Below, piece by piece: positions 24,633-31,239 of a stretch of DNA of 38,200 nt. The stretch spans positions 1 to 38,200 of the forward strand of contig NZ_JARFJD010000032.1 in NCBI RefSeq assembly GCF_029087225.1. The letters are read 5' to 3'. The translations under genes were made by a program, and so were the position numbers. Source of the DNA: Limnobacter olei. GTDB lineage: Bacteria; Pseudomonadota; Gammaproteobacteria; Burkholderiales; Burkholderiaceae_B. The notes under the pieces were generated by a model. The model searched no databases. It was not told where the DNA came from and saw nothing but the letters and a program-made list of their open reading frames with translations. The first letter of the stretch is position 1, and each line of letters begins with the position of its first letter.

Positions 24633-24648
24633 TCCATCCTTGCCACGA
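24633..24648 (-). promoter_or_regulatory. Leader element copy 3 (CAAGGATG family), upstream of the capsid gene
   Basis: The sense strand reads TCGTGGCAAGGATGGA. Its GCAAGGA is the 3' arm of a perfect 7-bp hairpin (24637-24660) whose 5' arm TCCTTGC begins one base after the stop codon of the CsrA-like gene. The AAGGA is therefore paired in that fold, unlike the other copies. It lies 82 nt before the capsid ATG. Confidence 0.6.
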
Positions 24649-24660
24649 AAACTGCAAGGA
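24637..24660 (-). promoter_or_regulatory. Hairpin sequestering leader element copy 3
   Basis: TCCTTGC and GCAAGGA pair over 7 bp around a 10-nt loop, starting just after the stop codon of the CsrA-like gene. No T-run follows, so it is not a simple terminator. The hairpin hides the GGA of the leader element, so protein binding here would compete with this fold. Confidence 0.55.
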
Positions 24661-24661
24661 C

Positions 24662-24865
24662 TTAAACGGGCTCACACTCTCGCCCAGCCGGGGCCTTCTC
24701 GGGGCCTTCGCTGGTTTTTTTGCCAATCAACACATCTTGTGGTGCGGTCACCTTCAATCGTGCCAATCGGCCGCTTTTTCTCAACAACTCCACCGTGACT
24801 TCGCCGGACAAGGTAAGCGCCTCGCCCGGCTTTAGTTCAATGGTCAAACTTGATTTATTGGCCAT
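24662..24865 (-). CDS. CsrA-like putative RNA-binding protein, 67 residues
   Basis: Over 41 positions the protein aligns to E. coli CsrA with no gap, at a constant offset of 5 residues. Shared residues include G14-E15, L17, E22-V23-T24-V25, L28, G32, R36, V39, A41-P42 and V45, the signature core of the CsrA beta-sandwich. CsrA is a dimeric protein that binds GGA motifs in mRNA leaders and alters translation or stability. RNA-contacting positions are partly changed: CsrA R44 corresponds to K49, R7 to K12 and R6 to L11. Affinity or specificity may therefore differ. I chose the ATG at 24865; a TTG lies two codons upstream. The gene sits between scaffold and major capsid genes, 14 nt before a leader element with a CsrA-type core. 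The family call is by eye; function is inferred. Confidence 0.65.
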   Translation of the reverse strand: MANKSSLTIELKPGEALTLSGEVTVELLRKSGRLARLKVTAPQDVLIGKKTSEGPEKAPAGRECEPV

Positions 24866-24867
24866 GC

Positions 24868-25854
24868 TCAAGCCTGCAAATAGCGTTCGCGTTGGGCTGG
24901 TGTGAGCTTGGCCAAGGCCGCTTCAAAAGCCTCACCTTCCAGGCGGTCAATGTCCGAGAATTCATCTTGAACATCACCAGGACCATCACTACCTGGTACC
25001 TGAGAAAGGTTTTTCGGTGCAGCATCCAGGGGCGGCTTGCGGGGATTGGGTTTACCGGCCTTGTCGTCTTTTTGCGTGGTGGTGTCTTGTTTGTCGTCTT
25101 TGACAGGTGCTGACTCAATGCCGTGCAAGACCTTCACGCGGCGGTGGCCCTCTTGCAAAAACCACTCCATTGACTTGTCTTGGTTGGCAGGGTTTGCGGC
25201 CAAGACTTTCACGAACTGGTCAAAGTCAGCGGCCTTCTCGACATCCTTGAGGTAGTCAATCTCGGTCTTCACTGAATTCAAGTAACCGTTGACGGTGGAT
25301 TCCCACTGTTGCTCGGCAGTTTGTGCGTTCATTTCCTGGCTGATTTCTGCCTTCCATGCGGATTTCTCCAAGCGGCTACGCTCTTCGAAGATGACAGCGC
25401 GTGCTTCCTCAAACTCGTCAAATTCAATTTCACCGTCTTTGAACCTCTGTTTCAAAGCGGCTTCATCGGCAGACAGCTTGACCAAGGTTTCGTTGTAGTT
25501 CGCAGGCAATTCGGCCTTGTATCGCGGCACAAAGGTTTCGCGCTTGGTGGCCGTTTCCTGGGCAGCCGGTTCAATAGCTTCTTCCTGTTTAGCCTTGTCG
25601 TCACCAGTCTTGGTGGCTTCATTGGTACCCGCTTTGTCCTTGGCATCGGGTTTGCCCTCTACCGGCGCAGCGTTGGGGTCGCCTTTGTCGTCATCATCAT
25701 TGTCGTCTTTGTCGTCATCCACATGCTGATCGGCCAGGGCCTTTAACGCGGCCTTGTCTTCTTCATTAACCGGTGGATTGTCCTCGGTGGAATTGATGGC
25801 TTCCAGTTCCTCGGGTGTGAGGGTTGCTGCCAGGTCTTTGTCCATTGCACTCAT
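24868..25854 (-). CDS. Scaffolding protein, 328 residues
   Basis: A very acidic, helical protein: an Asp/Glu-rich N-terminal part (VDDDKDDNDDDDKGD near residues 45-60), a charged coiled-coil middle (~125-240) and a shorter C-terminal segment ending in LTPAQRERYLQA. The position immediately before the capsid gene, the acidity and the helical content are the usual marks of a podoviral scaffold, which directs capsid assembly and exits before DNA packaging. AGAGG lies 9 nt before the ATG. The stop codon is 3 nt from the start of the CsrA-like gene. Confidence 0.8.
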   Translation of the reverse strand: MSAMDKDLAATLTPEELEAINSTEDNPPVNEEDKAALKALADQHVDDDKDDNDDDDKGDPNAAPVEGKPDAKDKAGTNEATKTGDDKAKQEEAIEPAAQETATKRETFVPRYKAELPANYNETLVKLSADEAALKQRFKDGEIEFDEFEEARAVIFEERSRLEKSAWKAEISQEMNAQTAEQQWESTVNGYLNSVKTEIDYLKDVEKAADFDQFVKVLAANPANQDKSMEWFLQEGHRRVKVLHGIESAPVKDDKQDTTTQKDDKAGKPNPRKPPLDAAPKNLSQVPGSDGPGDVQDEFSDIDRLEGEAFEAALAKLTPAQRERYLQA

Positions 25855-25884
25855 GCGCGAATACCTCTTGTGGGTGGTTAAAAA

Positions 25885-26052
25885 TTAGTCCTCGGATGCG
25901 ACTTTTGCCGCCTCCATCATCTTTTCCTTGGCCATGGCTTGCGCAGCTTTCAGGCGTTTGGGATCGGATTCAATCTTTTTGGCTTCCATCAACGTGCGCA
26001 TGTCGCACTCGGCTTGCCACTTCTTGTCTTCGTCACTTTTTGAAACTAGCAT
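25885..26052 (-). CDS. Small conserved helical phage protein, 55 residues
   Basis: MLVSKSDEDKKWQAECDMRTLMEAKKIESDPKRLKAAQAMAKEKM is a pattern seen, as I recall, in small genes just before the scaffold in related podoviruses. It is charged and helical with a single cysteine and no known function. I chose the ATG at 26052, which has GGGAG 7 nt upstream and overlaps the preceding gene by 20 nt; the longer open frame from 26151 lies over that gene and is not supported. Probably involved in head assembly. Confidence 0.65.
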   Translation of the reverse strand: MLVSKSDEDKKWQAECDMRTLMEAKKIESDPKRLKAAQAMAKEKMMEAAKVASED

Positions 26053-26296
26053 CTGGTTCTCCCTTGAGTTTGTTTTCCGCATCGAGCGCGGCCTGTTTGA
26101 TCTGTTCGCGTTGTTCTTCAACGGCCTGGTTGAATTGCGCCTCAAAGCCATTTTTCAAAGCATTGATTGCGTCATACGATTCTTCGGCAGGCAGTTTGCC
26201 CAAGCCTTTCAACATCAAATTGATTGCACCCAAATCAAAGGTGAATTTGGCTTGGAAGGTTTCACGGGTAATCGGTGTAATGGTTTGCTCGCTCAT
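26033..26296 (-). CDS. Head-region hypothetical protein, 87 residues
   Basis: A charged helical protein with FTFDLGAINLMLKGLGKLPAEESYDAINALKNGFEAQF. I do not recognise the family. It is the first gene of the head unit: a terminator and leader element copy 4 lie upstream, and a good TAAGGA precedes the ATG by 7 nt. The 20-nt overlap with the next small gene argues for coordinated expression with the scaffold. Confidence 0.65.
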   Translation of the reverse strand: MSEQTITPITRETFQAKFTFDLGAINLMLKGLGKLPAEESYDAINALKNGFEAQFNQAVEEQREQIKQAALDAENKLKGEPDASFKK

Positions 26297-26339
26297 GGAA
26301 TTGTCCTTATGGGTTTTTTGGGTTGTGCAGGCTCACTAT

Positions 26340-26355
26340 TTCATCCTTGGCACGA
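26340..26355 (-). promoter_or_regulatory. Leader element copy 4 (CAAGGATG family), upstream of the head unit
   Basis: The sense strand reads TTCGTGCCAAGGATGA, just after the T-run of the terminator at 26360-26391 and 43 nt before the first head gene. Flanking TTTC and GAAA could pair and present the GGA in a loop. Its position right behind a terminator also fits a promoter-linked site. Confidence 0.6.
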
Positions 26356-26359
26356 AACC

Positions 26360-26391
26360 AAAAAGACCCCCGGCACAAACTCACCGGGGGT
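26360..26391 (-). terminator. Rho-independent terminator after the lysis genes
   Basis: ACCCCCGG and CCGGGGGT form a perfect 8-bp stem with a 10-nt loop, followed by CTTTTTGG. It separates the Rz/Rz1 genes from the head genes. Confidence 0.85.
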
Positions 26392-26436
26392 GAAACCCTG
26401 TCGCCTGGGCAGTTCAGGTTCACAGGGGGAGCAAGG

Positions 26437-26928
26437 CTACTGGGCTAGTTGTTCTCGGGCTTGTCCGTATTGAACGTGGCAGGCGGCAAGCTGTAATCGA
26501 AGGTAATTGGTGATGGCACTTTCCCGGACAAGAAAAGTTGCATCCTCTCCAAATAGTCGGCTCCCATCACATCCTGGGGAATCGGCTCCAGGGGTGGGAG
26601 TTGTGGGCACTGCACCGGCAGCGGGGGCAACGGGTCGCTTGGGACGGTCGCGCAACTTGCCAAGAAGATGGTCAACATTGGCATTAAGGCGTGCAATTTC
26701 ATCGCTGGTTTCCTTTTTCAGTGTGTCCGCTTGATTGCGAAGGGTTTGCTCGGCTTTGCGCGCCTTGGCCATTTCTTCATTGTGTTGTTGGGTCTGGACA
26801 CGGGCTTTCTCGCTCCAAATTGCCCGTTCATCGCCTTGGCCCTCGTCATACCCCATGTGATAAATGCGCCAGGCACCCAGCACCAACAAAGCCAAAACAG
26901 CCAGCACACCAATGACTCGTGTATTCAT
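26437..26928 (-). CDS. Rz: Rz-like inner-membrane spanin, 163 residues
   Basis: MNTRVIGVLAVLALLVLGAWRIYH gives an N-terminal membrane anchor (~4-22), then a charged periplasmic helical coiled coil (~25-100) and a Pro-rich linker. This is the layout of i-spanins, which join inner and outer membranes in the last step of lysis. The start overlaps the endolysin stop as ATGA. A second reading frame inside it encodes the o-spanin. The family is identified by architecture and neighbours because spanin sequences diverge strongly. Confidence 0.85.
   Translation of the reverse strand: MNTRVIGVLAVLALLVLGAWRIYHMGYDEGQGDERAIWSEKARVQTQQHNEEMAKARKAEQTLRNQADTLKKETSDEIARLNANVDHLLGKLRDRPKRPVAPAAGAVPTTPTPGADSPGCDGSRLFGEDATFLVRESAITNYLRLQLAACHVQYGQAREQLAQ
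26445..26702 (-). CDS. Rz1: Rz1-like outer-membrane spanin lipoprotein, nested in Rz
   Basis: A short signal peptide ends in the lipobox LASC with the lipidated Cys at position 17, followed by a Pro-rich mature part (SDPLPPLPVQCPQLPPLEPIP), the standard form of an o-spanin. The gene lies entirely inside Rz in another frame, and its stop is 8 nt before the Rz stop on the minus strand. Fully embedded Rz1 genes are a known spanin arrangement. With Rz it would form the envelope-spanning complex for outer-membrane disruption. Confidence 0.85.
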   Translation of the reverse strand: MKLHALMPMLTIFLASCATVPSDPLPPLPVQCPQLPPLEPIPQDVMGADYLERMQLFLSGKVPSPITFDYSLPPATFNTDKPENN

Positions 26929-27479
26929 ATCGCCACCCGATGGTCCATCCAACCAAAAACGAAATCCTCATTCTTTTGCCGTGCCACGGTGATGTCTCGG
27001 TAGCGGTCGCCCTGGCTGCAGTTAAGCGACTTCACCATGACTTCTTCACCCTTTTTGCCGCGGTAATTCAGAAATGAATTCAGGGCGCGAAGTGTGGCAG
27101 GGCCAATGTCGCCATCCACCACAATGTCTGGGTAGGCGCGGCCTTGAAGGTTGAACAGGTTGAGCCATTCTTGAAGCCACCGGCCAGGCCAGCTGGTACC
27201 CACATTCACACCAGCCTCAACCATTTCAGCGGCAATGGGCATAGACACGGCCATCACCCGACCAAAGCCAGGCTCAATGACAAAATCCTGCATGTAGATT
27301 TGCTTGGCTTTGTTGCGCGGTAGTTCTGACATTGGGCCGGTGTAGCCGTGCTTTCGGGCCACCGCCCGGGTAATGCCCCACATGGTTGGCCCACCCAGGT
27401 CACTGGGGTGATTGAGGTACTTGCCCTCTTTTTTCAGAACGTACTCAATGACTTCATCAACGGTTTGAAACTGAGCCAT
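26925..27479 (-). CDS. Endolysin, glycosyl hydrolase 108 type, 184 residues
   Basis: The N-terminal VLKKEGKYLNHPSDLGGPTMWGIT holds the catalytic Glu (E18) of GH108 muramidases. The C-terminal third has the peptidoglycan-binding pattern NYRGKKGEEVMVKSLNCSQGDRYRDI seen in such endolysins. I chose the ATG at 27479, just after the holin stop; the longer frame to 27563 overlaps the holin gene and gives an unlikely N-terminus. No signal peptide is seen, so the enzyme probably needs the holin for release. Confidence 0.9.
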   Translation of the reverse strand: MAQFQTVDEVIEYVLKKEGKYLNHPSDLGGPTMWGITRAVARKHGYTGPMSELPRNKAKQIYMQDFVIEPGFGRVMAVSMPIAAEMVEAGVNVGTSWPGRWLQEWLNLFNLQGRAYPDIVVDGDIGPATLRALNSFLNYRGKKGEEVMVKSLNCSQGDRYRDITVARQKNEDFVFGWMDHRVAI

Positions 27480-27481
27480 GG

Positions 27482-27703
27482 TTACTCGTGCAAGTCTTGT
27501 TGATAAATTACACGGGCCACTTGTCCAGCAAGACCGGCGACCAGGCCAGCAATGTGAAACCAAAAGGGCGAGGCCACTGCTTCCACATGGCGTTCAATCA
27601 AAGGCCAGGCAAGGCCAATAGCATTGAGAACACCAGCCACGTACCACAGTCGCATGGACCATGAGCCGGTTGAGATTTTCTTGGCGTTATACACAAGCCC
27701 CAT
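27482..27703 (-). CDS. Holin-like membrane protein (DUF7940-like), 73 residues
   Basis: Two membrane segments are visible (about 19-35 and 46-67), joined by a short charged linker, as in class II holins and the DUF7940 family as I recall it. The AGGAGG 6 nt before the ATG at 27703 supports that start over the GTG one codon upstream. The gene overlaps the upstream stop by one base and is followed by the endolysin, the usual holin-endolysin-spanin order. Holin activity is inferred from size, topology and context. Confidence 0.75.
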   Translation of the reverse strand: MGLVYNAKKISTGSWSMRLWYVAGVLNAIGLAWPLIERHVEAVASPFWFHIAGLVAGLAGQVARVIYQQDLHE

Positions 27704-28092
27704 CACACACCTCCTGCGGCAAGCACCGCTTTAAAACTGTCCCACAGCGCATGAGCGGCCCATCCACCGCCAACAAACAAAGAAAGGCGCAACACATCGA
27801 AAACCAAGCCGGAGCGCCACTGTTGCCAGCGCGTGGCGTTGACCATGCGCAATTCATGGTCCTTGCGGTGCCCATCAAAATCGCCATTGGGAACAATCGA
27901 TCTAATTGTTTTTTGCAAGGAATCAAACTCTTCGCGTTGGTCCTCGCGATAGTCATCAACACGCAACTTCAACGAGTCCAAACACTTGTCTAGGTGATGC
28001 ACTTGTTTTTGCAACTCATGAACCTGCGTGCCAAGTTCAGATTGCCCCTTGAGGATGCTTTCGAGTGCCATCTTGATCCAGTTGTCATTCAT
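27703..28092 (-). CDS. Coiled-coil protein with one C-terminal membrane segment, 129 residues
   Basis: Residues ~10-65 form a heptad-rich coiled coil (LESILKGQSELGTQVHELQKQ and onwards). Residues ~96-113 (VFDVLRLSLFVGGGWAAHALW) are hydrophobic enough for one membrane pass. It begins the lysis block, preceded by leader element copy 5 and a hairpin, and overlaps the holin gene. Small coiled-coil membrane proteins at this position may act as antiholins or accessory lysis proteins, but I recognise no family. The Shine-Dalgarno is weak. Confidence 0.7.
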   Translation of the reverse strand: MNDNWIKMALESILKGQSELGTQVHELQKQVHHLDKCLDSLKLRVDDYREDQREEFDSLQKTIRSIVPNGDFDGHRKDHELRMVNATRWQQWRSGLVFDVLRLSLFVGGGWAAHALWDSFKAVLAAGGV

Positions 28093-28105
28093 CTCAGTAC
28101 GCCAT

Positions 28106-28120
28106 TAAGAAAAATTCTTA
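28106..28120 (-). promoter_or_regulatory. Hairpin directly after leader element copy 5
   Basis: TAAGAA and TTCTTA pair over 6 bp with a 3-nt loop, starting right after the CAAGGATG of copy 5 and ending 13 nt before the ATG of the coiled-coil gene. Copy 1 also has a perfect hairpin immediately downstream. Confidence 0.5.
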
Positions 28121-28135
28121 CATCCTTGTCACCAG
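28120..28135 (-). promoter_or_regulatory. Leader element copy 5 (CAAGGATG family), upstream of the lysis block
   Basis: The sense strand reads CTGGTGACAAGGATGT. Its last ten bases, ACAAGGATGT, match the CsrA consensus ACARGGAUGU exactly. ACA and UGU can pair around AGGA, which is the loop presentation CsrA prefers. It lies 28 nt before the ATG of the first lysis-block gene. Confidence 0.65.
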
Positions 28136-28162
28136 AATGAATATCTCGCCCGTTAAGCACGG

Positions 28163-30781
28163 TTAAGAATCCTTGTTCGTCTTGGCCTGGCTGGTTTGCC
28201 GCTTGGCTCTGGTTTTCTTGGGTGGTTTTTCAATTTCTTGATCGTCACCAACCTCGGTAGACACTCCATTGCCTTTGGCATCAACTTCCACCTTGATCGT
28301 GATTGGGGCCGGTGCAGGCGGTGGACTTGCGGGTTGGGGTGGTGCGGCCTGGGCTACGTCCTTGGTTTTTGCCATTTCAACGGCCTTTGACTCTGCATCC
28401 TTAATGCGCTTTTCCAGGGCTTGGGTCATCATTTCAAGCCGCTTGTTGATTGCATCCAATGCCTTGTCGTTTGCTGTTTGAATCTCAGCCACACGAATCT
28501 TGGCATCGGCATCAATCCGAGCGGTTTCCATTTTCACATCCGCATCCGAGCGGATTTGCAAAGTCTTGTTGGCTAAATCAGATTGCAGCTTGCGCAACTG
28601 GTCGGCCATGCGGTCAACCTGATCGGCCGCTTGTTGGCGTACCTGCATCAAGGCTTCTTGCATGCGTTGCTGCAACTCCATACCTTGTTGATCGCCACCG
28701 GCGCCCACCGTCATGGCCTCGGCCTCGATCTTGGCAGCCTTGGCATTGAGTTCGCGCACTTTGGCAGCCTGCTCTTCCAGGGCCAACATGGCTTGTTGCT
28801 TTTGCATCTGCATGGCCTCGGCTTGGGCTTGCATCTGTTGGGCTTGTTGCTCCATTTCCTCGGGGGTCATGGGCTTGTTGGGGTCACGCTCACCGGTGAT
28901 GGATCGGATTTGATCCGCAATGTCGTCTTTGTTGGGTAGGTCCGAATACTCCAGGGCTACCGTCATAAGGCGAAGGCTGACCTCGGGCGGCAAGCGTGTG
29001 GCCAGCTGATTCAATGAATCGAACATGACTTGGCGCAGGCTTCCCGCGTAGTCCTGTTCTGACACGACAAAATCAGCCTGGGTAGATGTGATGTCGTTGA
29101 TGTAGCGAATTGAACCATCCCACTGTTGCTCGGGCTGATTGATCTTTAGCCACTCAATTTTGCCCTTGTCGCCAGTTAGGCGTACCACCTTTTCCTCAGT
29201 GAGAAATTGCTCAGACAAACTCATGAGCTTTTCGCCTTGAATCTGTGTGGCCAGGCGCAAATTGTCGAATGGTTCAGTGGTCACCACACTGCCCTGCAGT
29301 TGGCGTGCCTTGATAGCCTCACCCGATACGGCATTGGTTTGGCGCCCAAGGTTTTCCTGGCTAACACCGGCAGCCTTTTGAATCGACTGAGCGGCCAGGG
29401 TCATCATCTGGATTTGGCCGGTGGCTGCATCGGTATCGCGTCGAATATCAATTTCTTTACCAGGCTTCTTTACAATCAGGCCATCGGGACGGTCCACCTC
29501 GTCACGCAGATTTTCCAGGTCATCAACTGCGCCTTCGTCGGCAATAATTTGGTTGGTGTTCAGCATGAACAAGGCTTTGGATGCGCGCTTGTTCAAATCT
29601 TGCTGCATGTCACGAACACGGCGAATCACGCCATAAGGCAGGCGATCCCGGCCACGGCGATAACACCAAATGGGGGTAAGGCTGAAACGGTTGTGACGGA
29701 AGATGCTTGGGCCCATGGCCAGCATGTCGGACTCGGTGAACACGGCAAAGTGCACGCGCATCATCACCTTGTCGATAATGGTTCCACCGCCCAAAGCCAA
29801 TGCCTGGGACATGGCTTGGTCGCGCTCGTCATAAAAAGCGCCAGCCATTGGGCCGTCAGCCACCACTTTGACTCGAACCGGCTTTCTGTACTGGCACTCA
29901 ATGAGTTTGATGCGCTTGCGCTTGGCATCCGCAATAGCGCCCTGGCCAGTGGCGTAGATGGAGCCACTTCGCCCGTTGTACACCGTGTTGTTGACCTCGT
30001 AACCGGTGGTCCAGGTGTCCAAGTCCCAGCCTTCCACATCCTGGTGAGAGCCTTCAACAACCTGCTTGAGGATCGCATCACGACGATCCGGGAACATCAT
30101 CACGGCAATGTCTTCATCCACCCACCGCCAGCGGAACAAAAACCGCGCATCAGACAGGTCCAACTCATAACTGGCTGAGTCCCACAGCACATTGCGCCAA
30201 TCCTCATACCGGTCATAGATGATTTCTTGAGTGGGGTCGTCACGCACACCATCGTCAACCCAGCCCACACCCACCTTGACAGCATCAGCAAACGCACGCG
30301 ACCGGTTGAACGTCACGCGGTTGATATCAGACAACCACTTCATGACCTTCTTTTTAATGTCGGCCATTTCTACATCGTCTTCTGCCCTGGGCAGTACATC
30401 CCAATCCACGCGGGTGCGGCGCTCGGTACCAATGATCCAATCGACCATGGGCGCAATCTCGTTGTAAACCAGGGGCATTTGCCCACGCTCACGCAGGGCC
30501 TGGGCGTCTTCTTCGGTCCATTGAAGGTTGTCGTAGAAGTCTGCATCCATCGCCATTTCGAGGCGGTTGGTGGCCTGCTTTTCGCGCTCGTAGTAAAACC
30601 ACTCCAGCAGCTTGCGTAGTTCTTTGCGCGCTTCTTCGCCATCCAGAAGATGGGCCTTCCTAGGGGCCAGCTGGTTGCGCTCTTCCGGTGTCAGCGTGTC
30701 AGTGATGTTGTCCACACCCAGTTCACGCTCACCAGGGCCACGACCACGCACCGGGGTGATTTCATCGAAGGTATTAGGCAT
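28163..30781 (-). CDS. Portal protein, P22-like, 872 residues
   Basis: The N-terminal half has the conserved portal features: RLEMAMDADFYDNLQWTEEDAQ, PLVYNEIAPMVDWIIGTERRTR, NRSRAFADAVKVGVGWV and RNVLWDSASYELDLSDARFLFR. The portal sits at one capsid vertex as the DNA channel. The C-terminal ~240 residues are a long Gln/Ala/Lys-rich coiled coil followed by a Pro-rich and basic tail, like the barrel and extension of P22-type portals. I chose the ATG at 30781, preceded by AAAGGG; a GTG at 30790 is possible. The start overlaps the upstream gene by 8 nt. The Gln/Lys-rich extension is long and may reach into the DNA core. Confidence 0.9.
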   Translation of the reverse strand: MPNTFDEITPVRGRGPGERELGVDNITDTLTPEERNQLAPRKAHLLDGEEARKELRKLLEWFYYEREKQATNRLEMAMDADFYDNLQWTEEDAQALRERGQMPLVYNEIAPMVDWIIGTERRTRVDWDVLPRAEDDVEMADIKKKVMKWLSDINRVTFNRSRAFADAVKVGVGWVDDGVRDDPTQEIIYDRYEDWRNVLWDSASYELDLSDARFLFRWRWVDEDIAVMMFPDRRDAILKQVVEGSHQDVEGWDLDTWTTGYEVNNTVYNGRSGSIYATGQGAIADAKRKRIKLIECQYRKPVRVKVVADGPMAGAFYDERDQAMSQALALGGGTIIDKVMMRVHFAVFTESDMLAMGPSIFRHNRFSLTPIWCYRRGRDRLPYGVIRRVRDMQQDLNKRASKALFMLNTNQIIADEGAVDDLENLRDEVDRPDGLIVKKPGKEIDIRRDTDAATGQIQMMTLAAQSIQKAAGVSQENLGRQTNAVSGEAIKARQLQGSVVTTEPFDNLRLATQIQGEKLMSLSEQFLTEEKVVRLTGDKGKIEWLKINQPEQQWDGSIRYINDITSTQADFVVSEQDYAGSLRQVMFDSLNQLATRLPPEVSLRLMTVALEYSDLPNKDDIADQIRSITGERDPNKPMTPEEMEQQAQQMQAQAEAMQMQKQQAMLALEEQAAKVRELNAKAAKIEAEAMTVGAGGDQQGMELQQRMQEALMQVRQQAADQVDRMADQLRKLQSDLANKTLQIRSDADVKMETARIDADAKIRVAEIQTANDKALDAINKRLEMMTQALEKRIKDAESKAVEMAKTKDVAQAAPPQPASPPPAPAPITIKVEVDAKGNGVSTEVGDDQEIEKPPKKTRAKRQTSQAKTNKDS

Positions 30782-31190
30782 AGTTAGCACCGCCCTTTTC
30801 CAGGCGAATCAACTCTTCGGCCATAACCTGGCCATCCGCGCGAAGGATCATTCGACCAAAACTTTGATTGTGGAATTCCTTTTCAGGAGCGGCAGGCATT
30901 CGGATTAAGTCCGGCAAGCCTTCATTGATGATGGTGGCGATGCGCACCCAGTTGGTTTTGTTCGGCTCTATGCCTAAGACATCACAGGCAATCACGCACT
31001 GTTTGGCCAGGTAATGGGGGTCGTCGTATTTGAATGCAGCGGACTCCATCACCACATACCAGGCGGCATTTTTCCGTAAGGCGGGAATCAGAACCAGCGC
31101 GCGCTCGTCGTTGATCCAGGAGTAGTTCGCAATGATGTCGCCGTGTGTTCGAGTCAGAAATGACTTTGTTGTGTCCAGTGTGATGCCCAT
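30774..31190 (-). CDS. Conserved head-module protein before the portal, 138 residues
   Basis: The text MGITLDTTKSFLTRTHGDIIANYSWINDERALVLIPALRKNAAWYVVMESAAFKYDDPHY and the C-terminal SFGRMILRADGQVMAEELIRLE are compact and globular. I do not recognise the family. I chose the ATG at 31190 with GAGG 7 nt upstream. It lies between the terminase and the portal, behind a terminator and leader element copy 6, so it is the first gene of a transcription unit. It may be a head-assembly or packaging factor. Confidence 0.7.
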   Translation of the reverse strand: MGITLDTTKSFLTRTHGDIIANYSWINDERALVLIPALRKNAAWYVVMESAAFKYDDPHYLAKQCVIACDVLGIEPNKTNWVRIATIINEGLPDLIRMPAAPEKEFHNQSFGRMILRADGQVMAEELIRLEKGGANYA

Positions 31191-31223
31191 GGTCCGCCTC
31201 AAGATTGCACTTGCACAGACTCT

Positions 31224-31239
31224 GCCATCCTTGCCACGA
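31224..31239 (-). promoter_or_regulatory. Leader element copy 6 (CAAGGATG family), upstream of the portal unit
   Basis: The sense strand reads TCGTGGCAAGGATGGC. UGGCA and UGGCA can pair with one central G-G mismatch around AGGA, putting the GGA in a loop. It lies 15 nt after a terminator T-run and 33 nt before the ATG at 31190. Confidence 0.65.

Noticed and set aside
29207-30178. 323-codon open frame on the + strand opposite the portal
   Set aside because: Antisense shadow; the portal on the minus strand is clearly the real gene.
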